In this document: one piece after another, positions 1 to 6,213 of the stretch
Position numbering within the stretch: the stretch's first letter is position 1
Layout of the letters: each line of letters opens with the position of its first letter
Source: Acidobacteriota bacterium
Lineage (GTDB): Bacteria > Acidobacteriota > Terriglobia > UBA7540
Length of the DNA stretch: 7,280 nucleotides
Direction: 5' to 3'
Assembly (NCBI GenBank): GCA_021780055.1
Contig: JAJXZM010000403.1
Span: forward strand, 1 to 7,280
Translations under genes and position numbers: made by a program
Notes under the pieces: model-generated
What the model was told of the DNA's origin: nothing
The model's input: only the letters and a program-made list of their open reading frames with translations
Databases searched by the model: none

Positions 1-491
1 CAGTCGGTCGGGTCAGACGCCGCCATGTCATCGAGCAGCAAGACTTCCACGTCCAAAACCGGACCCAGGACACGCATTTCCGAAGTGTGCGAAACCGGAT
101 TGTAACTGTCGCGAATGTCCTTCAGCAGCTTCAGAAAATCGTAAAAGAGGCAGGGAACGCCCTTTCGCACCATCAGTTCCCTCAACACCGCGACAGCCAG
201 ATGCGTTTTCCCGACGCCCGTCGGCCCCGCAAATAGCAGGCCGAAATCCGTTGGATATTCTTCCACAAGTTTCTGGGAATAGACCTTCGCAATCTTCAGA
301 CTCGGGTCCGGGCGAGTGTCAAAGCTTTCAAAATCGCAGTGCTCATAACGGCGCGGGATTTGCGCCGCCTTCAGCAGCGACTCAGAATGCTGGAACTTTT
401 CGCACTCGCAGCGCGCTACTCGCCGCACTCCGTCGACTTCCACCGGCTTCCAGCCGGTCCCTTCGCATTGGAGACAATCTCTTCTGGCCAT
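1..491 (-). CDS. DnaC/DnaI-type AAA+ helicase-loader ATPase (partial, C-terminus off the window)
   Basis: Seen: an open minus-strand frame of 163 codons from an ATG at 491, preceded by an in-frame TAA two codons upstream (so this is the earliest ATG), and running off the left edge. Residues C6, C9, C28 and C30 form an N-terminal cysteine cluster suited to a zinc site. Walker A is GPTGVGKTH (89-97) and Walker B is VLLLDDMA (150-157). Known: this arrangement matches the DnaC/DnaI family, which loads the replicative helicase DnaB; IstB of IS21 elements shares the ATPase core. Inferred: the N-terminal cysteines favour a DnaC/DnaI-like loader over IstB, and no transposase is visible, but the missing C-terminus and left neighbour prevent exclusion. 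The ribosome-binding site is weak. It starts 135 bp after the hspR stop in the same direction, so it may be read through from the heat-shock operon or have its own promoter; I see no clear promoter. Confidence 0.85.
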   Translation of the reverse strand, partial: MARRDCLQCEGTGWKPVEVDGVRRVARCECEKFQHSESLLKAAQIPRRYEHCDFESFDTRPDPSLKIAKVYSQKLVEEYPTDFGLLFAGPTGVGKTHLAVAVLRELMVRKGVPCLFYDFLKLLKDIRDSYNPVSHTSEMRVLGPVLDVEVLLLDDMAASDPTD

Positions 492-626
492 TCGTTAACC
501 CGTAGCTGATTCTAAATCACTTGGGACAGAAAGCGGAAGGGGATATGAAGAGGGAAAATTATTGAGGCAAAGGCCCGGTCAGATAGAAGCACAGCACGCC
601 GCGCGCCGAAAGCGGCTGGCCTCGGC

Positions 627-1040
627 TCAGCGCTGGTCCTTTGTTCGCTGCATTCGAATCAGGTAAGGCGGGATCACACGGACCATGGCGTTCTGAGCTT
701 CTTCAGAATGCCCGCCGGTATGGGTCATAATTTCCTTCTCGATGTATTTAACAAAAGCCTGCATCTCTTTCTGCATTTCTTCCATCCGCTTCCGCATGTT
801 GAGAATGATTTCCACCCCGGCCAGGTTGACTCCTAGGTCGCGGGTGAGGCTTAGAATGGCTTCAAGAGTCTCCAGGTCATCGTCCGTGTAAAAGCGGGTG
901 TTGCCTTCGCTCCGTGATGGAATCAACAACCCTTCGCGCTCGTATAACCGCAGCGTCTGCGGATGGATGTCATACATCTCCGAGACGGCGCTGATCATGT
1001 AGCCTGCTTTCCCCCGGGTTTTTCGGCCTCGTTTTGCCAT
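627..1040 (-). CDS. hspR: HspR, MerR-family heat-shock repressor
   Basis: A 137-residue transcriptional repressor of the dnaK operon. Seen: after a basic N-terminus (K3 to K11), a MerR winged helix-turn-helix spans about 15-85, with the HspR-type signature HPQTLRLYEREGL (26-38), NTRFYTDDD (47-55) and LGVNLAGVEIIL (69-80). A Met/Lys/Glu-rich helix, likely coiled coil for dimerisation, covers about 76-106. No effector-binding domain follows, as usual for HspR. Known: HspR binds inverted repeats called HAIR near dnaK-type promoters and, in Streptomyces and Mycobacterium, uses DnaK as co-repressor. Context: last gene of dnaK-orf74-dnaJ-hspR, 36 bp after dnaJ, matching the classic end position of hspR. 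The start is supported by GGAAG five bases upstream of the ATG. A perfect hairpin abuts that site (separate entry). Inferred: autorepression of the operon; I could not find a clean HAIR site in this window. Confidence 0.93.
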   Translation of the reverse strand: MAKRGRKTRGKAGYMISAVSEMYDIHPQTLRLYEREGLLIPSRSEGNTRFYTDDDLETLEAILSLTRDLGVNLAGVEIILNMRKRMEEMQKEMQAFVKYIEKEIMTHTGGHSEEAQNAMVRVIPPYLIRMQRTKDQR

Positions 1041-1051
1041 ATGCTCTTCCG

Positions 1052-1070
1052 GCGTTCCAAGCAGGAACGC
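1052..1070 (-). repeat. Perfect 7-bp inverted repeat between dnaJ and hspR
   Basis: GCGTTCC-N5-GGAACGC is a perfect inverted repeat with a five-base loop, extendable by one G-U pair at 1051/1071. It lies in the 36-bp dnaJ-hspR gap, starting six bases past the dnaJ stop, and directly abuts the hspR Shine-Dalgarno GGAAG (1046-1050). There is no U-tract, so it is not an intrinsic terminator. Possible roles, all inferred: translational coupling (a ribosome terminating on dnaJ would melt it), an mRNA processing or stability element, or a protein-binding site. Confidence 0.7.
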
Positions 1071-1076
1071 TCGCCT

Positions 1077-2276
1077 TTACGACCGGACGTTGAGATACTT
1101 TCGCAATTCGCTCCGAATATCTGATGGGTTCAGACGATCCAGTTCGCGCAGAATTTCTTTGCTCCGCTCGTCGGCCACGTGCGGAACCCTGATTTCAACC
1201 TCCACAAACTGATCTCCGTGCTGGCTGGCGCGTAGCGAGGGCGCGCCTTTGCCGCGAATGCGCAGTTTCTGCCCGCCCTGAGTGCCAGGAGGAATTCGAA
1301 TCGTTGTGGGCCCGTCCAGGGTTGGGACTTCTACCTTGGTTCCCAGGGCGGCTTCTGTGACGGTGATCGGGACTTTCACGTAAATGTTGTCACCCTTGCG
1401 CTCAAAGAACGGATGGGTTTCGACGTCGGTCAGGATGTACAAGTCCCCCGGCGCTCCACCGTGGGCGGCCGCATTGCCTTTGCCGGGTACGCGCACTCTC
1501 GACCCTGTATCAACGCCAGGGGGGATCCGCACATCAAATGTTTCCGGCTTGCGCACGTGCCCCGTTCCATTGCATGACTGACAGCGGCTCTGTTGACGGC
1601 CCGTGCCGCCACACTGCGGGCAGGTCAGGGAAAAGCGCATGGCCCCGGCCGCGCGCTGGGCCTTGCCGCTGCCGCCACAGGCCGAGCAGGTCACGGCGGA
1701 CCCGCTCCGGAGCCCTTTCCCCTTGCAGGAACTGCAGATTTCGTCTCTTTCAATGGTGATTCGCACTTGCGTCCCGCGAATAGCGTCCCAGAAACTCAGA
1801 TGCATGTGGTGTTCAACGTCACGCCCGCGAGCCGGCCCTGTGGCGCTCTCCTCGCCTTCGCCACTCCGGGCGAAAATCTGCGAGAAGATGTCGCGGAATG
1901 TTGAGCCAAAACCTGCCGCCGAGCGCTCGCCCTGAGGTGCAAAATCTGAAAAATCGAACCCGGAGAAATCAACCGTCGGCCCTGCGCCGCCGGGTTCGCC
2001 GGAGCCCCGTGCGTAAGCTTCGTAGGCGCTGGCGGGTATGCTTTCAGAGTAAAAGCCGTACTGATCATAAATCTTGCGCTTCTTCTCGTCGCTGAGGACG
2101 TTGTAAGCTTCCTGGATTTCCTTGAATTTCTCTTCCGCCTGATGGTTTCCCGGGTTGACGTCAGGATGATACTTTCGCGCCAGCCGACGGTAAGCTTTTC
2201 GGATGTGATCGGCGCTCGCCTTGCGATCCACACCCAGCGCGCCATAGTAGTCCTTCTGTTTAGTTCCCACGGGCAT
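1077..2276 (-). CDS. dnaJ: Chaperone protein DnaJ (type I Hsp40)
   Basis: Co-chaperone that delivers unfolded clients to DnaK and stimulates its ATPase. Seen with the start at 2276 (399 residues): J domain about 8-73 with HPD at 37-39; a Gly/Phe-containing linker about 89-135; four complete zinc-finger repeats CSSCKGKG (181-188), CSACGGSG (197-204), CPQCGGTG (219-226) and CQSCNGTG (232-239); then the C-terminal beta-barrel client-binding domains and dimerisation region to 399. Length is slightly above the usual 370-380. Start choice: the frame is open upstream with ATGs at 2303 and 2333, but only 2276 has a good ribosome-binding site (AAGGA, eight-base spacing) and gives the normal N-terminus just before the KDYY motif; the extended form would have 418 residues. 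Context: third gene of the heat-shock operon, 273 bp downstream of orf74 and 36 bp upstream of hspR. Presumably under HspR control with dnaK. Confidence 0.96.
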   Translation of the reverse strand: MPVGTKQKDYYGALGVDRKASADHIRKAYRRLARKYHPDVNPGNHQAEEKFKEIQEAYNVLSDEKKRKIYDQYGFYSESIPASAYEAYARGSGEPGGAGPTVDFSGFDFSDFAPQGERSAAGFGSTFRDIFSQIFARSGEGEESATGPARGRDVEHHMHLSFWDAIRGTQVRITIERDEICSSCKGKGLRSGSAVTCSACGGSGKAQRAAGAMRFSLTCPQCGGTGRQQSRCQSCNGTGHVRKPETFDVRIPPGVDTGSRVRVPGKGNAAAHGGAPGDLYILTDVETHPFFERKGDNIYVKVPITVTEAALGTKVEVPTLDGPTTIRIPPGTQGGQKLRIRGKGAPSLRASQHGDQFVEVEIRVPHVADERSKEILRELDRLNPSDIRSELRKYLNVRS

Positions 2277-2431
2277 ATTGGTTTTCCTTCTGCGGGATTG
2301 CATTGCCACATCGCTTGACGTGGCGGGTTGCATTGCGGAGAGAAACTGAGACGGGGGTCAGATATCGCGCACAACGGGTCCCTGCTGCCGGTAACGCGCC
2401 AACTCCGGCTTGCAGTACGGGGCCTTACTTG

Positions 2432-2460
2432 CCTTGTAGTGTCACAAGGGTGCTACTACA
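2432..2460 (-). repeat. Two overlapping, mutually exclusive inverted repeats upstream of dnaJ
   Basis: CCTTGT (2432-2437) pairs with ACAAGG (2444-2449) across six bases, and TGTAGT (2435-2440) pairs with ACTACA (2455-2460) across fourteen bases. They share bases 2435-2437, so only one can form in full at a time. Both are perfect 6-bp stems. No U-tract follows either. The second TGA of the extended orf74 frame (2442-2444) lies in this element. Whether the alternation is functional is unknown. Confidence 0.45.
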
Positions 2461-2485
2461 TCGAGTTCGGCGCGCTTACCTTGCG

Positions 2486-2523
2486 GCGGAGCGGGATACA
2501 GGACTTTCACATCGCCGCTCCGC
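2486..2523 (-). repeat. Perfect 9-bp GC-rich hairpin downstream of orf74
   Basis: GCGGAGCGG (2486-2494) and CCGCTCCGC (2515-2523) are perfect reverse complements with a 20-base loop. On the operon transcript the stem begins 26 bases after the TGA of orf74. It lacks a following U-run (the next bases are CGCAAGG), so a canonical intrinsic terminator is unlikely. It could be a stability or processing element separating dnaK-orf74 mRNA from dnaJ-hspR mRNA. That role is inferred; the structure itself is directly visible. Confidence 0.7.
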
Positions 2524-2549
2524 GCGAGGCGAATCCAGGACCCGAAGCT

Positions 2550-2774
2550 TCAGTTCATGCTCGTCTTCAGTATGGGTCCAAGGTGGTCGGGGCATCGGGA
2601 GGCAATCCAGGCTTCGAGTTGTCGGCGGATCTCGTCGGCAGCAGGAAAATTAGTTACCGGTCTGTCAAGCTGGATCTCGACGAACTGCTTGCTGTGGCAC
2701 GTCGGGCATTCAACGCCCACCTGGGCCCGGTGTACTATAGCCTGCTCTTGCTCTTGCCGTAGTTGTTCTTCCAT
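2550..2774 (-). CDS. Small putative zinc-binding protein between dnaK and dnaJ (hypothetical, 74 aa)
   Basis: I do not recognise this family. Seen: ATG at 2774 preceded by a purine run (GGAAGGGGGG) seven bases upstream, an in-frame stop further upstream that limits the start, and GC-rich third codon positions over most of the gene. The product has an acidic/Gln-rich N-terminal helix (1-12), then CPTCH (23-27), a 33-residue middle part with a predicted helix (about 46-59), and CPDH (61-64). C23, C26, C61 and H64 (or H27) could form one zinc site like a zinc ribbon. There is no signal peptide or membrane segment, so it is probably cytosolic. Context: 66 bp after dnaK and 273 bp before dnaJ, in the slot often held by grpE; it has no resemblance to GrpE. 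A link to chaperone function is inference from position. After its TGA the same frame stays open for 35 codons, so a longer ancestral protein, or an indel, is possible. Confidence 0.65.
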   Translation of the reverse strand: MEEQLRQEQEQAIVHRAQVGVECPTCHSKQFVEIQLDRPVTNFPAADEIRRQLEAWIASRCPDHLGPILKTSMN

Positions 2775-2830
2775 CGGTGTGCCCCCCTTCCTTCCCGAAA
2801 TCGCCCTTCAGTTGCTTAGATGCGAAATCT

Positions 2831-2838
2831 GACCTCCT
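2831..2838 (-). promoter_or_regulatory. Orphan Shine-Dalgarno-like AGGAGGTC just after the dnaK stop
   Basis: AGGAGGTC begins two bases after the dnaK TAA and is a near-perfect anti-16S match, stronger than those of orf74, dnaJ or hspR. No ATG, GTG or TTG follows at usable spacing; only an ATT lies four bases downstream, opening a six-codon frame. The orf74 ATG is about 56 bases away and has its own purine run. It may be a remnant of a lost gene, a ribosome-standby site, or chance. Confidence 0.5.
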
Positions 2839-2840
2839 GA

Positions 2841-4787
<1,947 letters not shown>

Positions 4788-4789
4788 TG

Positions 4790-4813
4790 CAAGTGCCTCC
4801 GTTAAGAAACTTG
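4790..4813 (-). promoter_or_regulatory. Small hairpin with the dnaK ribosome-binding site in its loop
   Basis: On the dnaK mRNA, CAAGT (4809-4813) can pair with ACTTG (4790-4794), enclosing a 14-base loop that contains the GGAGG (4796-4800); the stem ends two bases before the ATG. It is only 5 bp, so stability is low. It could present the site or respond to temperature, but chance is quite possible. Confidence 0.3.
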
Positions 4814-4880
4814 AAAAGTCCGGCTAACTATCTCCAATAAAAAGCTTAAAATCCCCCCTGCTCTAAGTCCATTAGCCCAA

Positions 4881-4916
4881 TGATTATCTTAGCTCATGAT
4901 TATAATAAAGTCTTAG
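4881..4916 (-). repeat. Repeated words over the dnaK promoter -10 and start region, candidate operator
   Basis: Read on the minus strand, ATAATCA occurs at 4897-4903 and 4881-4887 (16-bp offset), and CTAAGA at 4911-4916 and 4887-4892 (24-bp offset). One copy of each overlaps or flanks the -10 hexamer and the other falls just downstream of the expected transcription start. A repressor bound here would block dnaK transcription. It does not resemble the published HAIR consensus, so assignment to HspR is speculative; AT-rich low complexity could also explain it. Confidence 0.3.
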
Positions 4917-4930
4917 TGTGTAACTGTCAA
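4902..4930 (-). promoter_or_regulatory. dnaK operon promoter, sigma70-type
   Basis: On the minus strand a perfect -35 TTGACA (4925-4930) is followed after exactly 17 bases by TATTAT (4902-4907), five of six matches to the consensus -10. A perfect TATAAT overlaps at 4899-4904 but with a 20-base spacer. The start would fall near 4893-4896, leaving a leader of about 105-110 bases before dnaK. Housekeeping-type promoter plus a repressor is the logic expected for an HspR-controlled operon. Confidence 0.75.
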
Positions 4931-5053
4931 TATAAATTTGTAAGTCAAACTTAATTAAGGGCTTGTTATACCTAAAATAGTTTATATTGTGGCTGTCAAG
5001 AACTCAATTTTCGCCCTGAACATGACCTTGGTGCGTACTCTTCAGATTCGCGC

Positions 5054-5084
5054 TTGCCGCCGGGAGCCCATGCCGTAGTAAAAT
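5054..5084 (+). promoter_or_regulatory. Candidate queF promoter
   Basis: TTGCCG (5054-5059) and TAAAAT (5079-5084, five of six to the -10 consensus) are separated by 19 bases, longer than ideal. The -10 is about 40 bases before the queF ATG. I see no preQ1 riboswitch: no pseudoknot-forming pattern with an A-rich tail ahead of the ribosome-binding site. Confidence 0.3.
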
Positions 5085-5124
5085 AATGGCTTAAACGCAA
5101 ATTGCCGAACGGAGAGGCCTTGGA

Positions 5125-5532
5125 ATGCCCAAAACGAAGTCGAAACGCGAGTACACCTCCCAGCACGCTGCTTCAGGAGTATCGATAGAGCTGCCTGACA
5201 TTGAAACTTGGGAAAACAATTACCGCGGCTATGAGATCACCATCACGATCCCGGAATACACATCCATCTGCCCGCGTACTCACCTGCCGGATTTCGGCAC
5301 TATTACGATCCACTATTTGCCGGACAAGCTGTGCCTGGAGCTTAAATCCCTCAAATACTATATCTTGGCTTACCGCAACCTTGGCATCTTCTATGAGAAT
5401 GCGGTGAATCGCATCCTGGATGACGTTGCGCGGGCATGCCGGCCCAAATGGGCTGTGGTACGCGGTGAGTTCACCACGCGCGGCGGCATGCACACCACGG
5501 TTGAGGCGCGTTTCCCGCGCAAGGTGCGCTGA
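5125..5532 (+). CDS. queF: NADPH-dependent 7-cyano-7-deazaguanine (preQ0) reductase QueF, type I
   Basis: Reduces the nitrile of preQ0 to the primary amine of preQ1 with two NADPH, the last step before tRNA-guanine transglycosylase inserts preQ1 for queuosine. Seen: 135 residues, the short single-domain (Bacillus-type) form of the tunnelling fold. The active-site segment is PEYTSICPRT (43-52) with nucleophile C49, followed by LPDFGT with proton donor D56; ELKSLKYY (72-79) is the QueF NADPH-binding motif; E91 in FYENAVN (89-95) matches the substrate-binding glutamate. The spacing C49-D56-E91 equals C55-D62-E97 of B. subtilis QueF as I recall it. Start: ATG at 5125 with GGAGAGG upstream (5111-5117). 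It stands alone, divergent from dnaK and convergent with the cell-wall operon; other queuosine genes are not in view. All key residues are intact. Confidence 0.96.
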   Translation: MPKTKSKREYTSQHAASGVSIELPDIETWENNYRGYEITITIPEYTSICPRTHLPDFGTITIHYLPDKLCLELKSLKYYILAYRNLGIFYENAVNRILDDVARACRPKWAVVRGEFTTRGGMHTTVEARFPRKVR

Positions 5533-5587
5533 GCAGGTTGTTTGAGGATTCCAGCCGCCTTGCTGTTGCTAAGCCCTTGGCGGAGTG

Positions 5588-6205
5588 CTAGGCAGGTCGT
5601 GTGTGCCGATTTCCGACCGGGAATCGCCAGTGCCGCACCCGGCCCACATCGACGTGAACGAATTCCGAGACAGGATAGATACCCACGCCACCATCACGAA
5701 GAGCCAGGGCCGCCCGTCGCAGGGCTGTCAGCCGGCATCCGGGAATGCGGATATCCACGGCTTTGGCCTGCATGTGCATGCTGTGTTTTGCCACTCCCGC
5801 CGTGTGTTCCCGCAGATACTCATTGGTTGCGGGGGACCTGTATCCACAGATGATGTGGAACGGCTGGCGTGTTTCAAGTTTGCTGTCGAGTGCGTAGAGC
5901 AGGTCAAGAAGACGCACGTCAATAGGCTTTACTTTGTTCCGCCGGTAATCTCGCAGTATCCAGTTGATTTCCTGCAGGGCGTCCGGAACGTAGCTGCCCT
6001 GGGCCCAATAGACGGTTTTCAGGTGTTCACCTGTGTGAAGGCTATAGAAGGCCAGTCGTTTCTCGGCTGGACGTGGTGCGCGCGTCCGCCCCAAAAGCAG
6101 GGCCGGGGCAGCGGCCGACATAGCAACCGATCCAATACGGAAGAAATCCCTGCGGCTCAGTTGTTGGCTGTGGGTGGTCTGGCCTCGGCGTTCTGAATGC
6201 TGCAT
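5588..6205 (-). CDS. Tat-exported DUF882/MepK-like murein endopeptidase (M15-type fold)
   Basis: Predicted periplasmic zinc peptidase acting on peptidoglycan cross-bridges. Seen: 205 residues with a twin-arginine signal SRRDFFRIG (17-25) followed by a hydrophobic stretch to about 39. The catalytic part includes GYRSPATN (121-128), HSMHMQAKAVDI (141-152) giving zinc ligands H144 and D151, and FVHVDVGRVRHW (182-193) giving H184 of an HxD motif. Known: this is the DUF882/YcbK family; E. coli YcbK (MepK) cleaves mDAP-mDAP (3-3) cross-links. Context: begins 8 bp after the stop of the L,D-transpeptidase gene, with GAGG overlapping that stop codon, so translational coupling is likely. It is convergent with queF, 55 bp apart. 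Oddity: A147 stands where many relatives have Gly after the first zinc histidine. Substrate choice is inferred from the family and neighbour, not shown by sequence alone. Confidence 0.87.
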   Translation of the reverse strand: MQHSERRGQTTHSQQLSRRDFFRIGSVAMSAAAPALLLGRTRAPRPAEKRLAFYSLHTGEHLKTVYWAQGSYVPDALQEINWILRDYRRNKVKPIDVRLLDLLYALDSKLETRQPFHIICGYRSPATNEYLREHTAGVAKHSMHMQAKAVDIRIPGCRLTALRRAALALRDGGVGIYPVSEFVHVDVGRVRHWRFPVGNRHTRPA

Positions 6206-6213
6206 GAAACCCC

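Larger units (their letters stand above)
2277..2549 (-). other. 273-bp structured spacer upstream of dnaJ
   Basis: This gap is unusually long inside an operon whose other gaps are 36 and 66 bp. I see no confident gene in it. It holds a strong 9-bp hairpin just after orf74, two mutually exclusive 6-bp hairpins in the middle (2432-2460), and the dnaJ ribosome-binding site AAGGA (2285-2289). The frame of orf74 stays open for 35 codons past its TGA and ends at a second TGA (2442-2444). A minimal GTG-started frame of 22 codons (2442-2510) sits within that stretch, with its GGAG buried in the 9-bp stem. It could be an mRNA leader controlling dnaJ, a decayed coding region, or neutral spacer; no tRNA or known riboswitch form is apparent. 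Confidence 0.5.
4788..5124. promoter_or_regulatory. Divergent dnaK/queF control region, AT-rich
   Basis: This 337-bp gap separates the diverging dnaK and queF starts and holds no gene. About 4830-5010 is strikingly AT-rich against the GC-rich genes on both sides. It contains the dnaK promoter (4902-4930), a second TTGACA (4994-4999, minus) without a convincing -10, a perfect 10-bp palindrome CTTAATTAAG (4950-4959), the inverted repeat TAAGT-N3-ACTTA (4941-4953), and repeated ATAATCA and CTAAGA words over the start region. A leader of roughly 105-110 bases precedes dnaK. No exact HAIR site (CTTGAGT-N7-ACTCAAG) or CIRCE site is present. Confidence 0.8.

Noticed and set aside
492..626. A terminator or small gene in the 135-bp gap after hspR
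   Set aside because: Only a 4-bp GCCG/CGGC hairpin (605-616) and very short frames are present; nothing supports a gene or an efficient terminator.
1796..2374. A 192-codon minus-strand frame overlapping dnaJ in another phase
   Set aside because: It is an out-of-frame shadow of the J-domain region; DnaJ is unmistakable in the other frame.
2524..2552. TGA of orf74 as a selenocysteine codon with a SECIS element
   Set aside because: The residues around the TGA do not form a CxxU-like site, the downstream hairpin begins rather late and its 20-base loop does not look like a bacterial SECIS apex, and no selenocysteine genes are visible.
2328..2762. A 144-codon plus-strand frame covering the dnaJ leader and orf74
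   Set aside because: It starts with TTG without a good ribosome-binding site and runs against the operon, and its translation shows no recognisable motif. The minus-strand orf74 has a proper start and paired Cys/His motifs.
4888..4920. A CIRCE element (TTAGCACTC-N9-GAGTGCTAA) at the dnaK promoter, suggested by TTAGCTC at 4889-4895
   Set aside because: The second half-site is missing and the first matches only in part; the operon also carries hspR rather than hrcA.
5085..5124. A preQ1 riboswitch ahead of queF
   Set aside because: The short leader lacks the compact hairpin plus A-rich tail that pairs into the loop, and no ribosome-binding-site sequestering stem is apparent.
5551..5583. A terminator between the convergent queF and MepK-like genes (CCGCC-N19-GGCGG)
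   Set aside because: The stem is only 5 bp with a 19-base loop and there is no U-tract on either side; too weak to list.
5585..6196. A 203-codon plus-strand frame overlapping the MepK-like gene
   Set aside because: The minus-strand product has a Tat signal and the full DUF882 zinc motif; the plus frame shows no domain and overlaps it almost completely.
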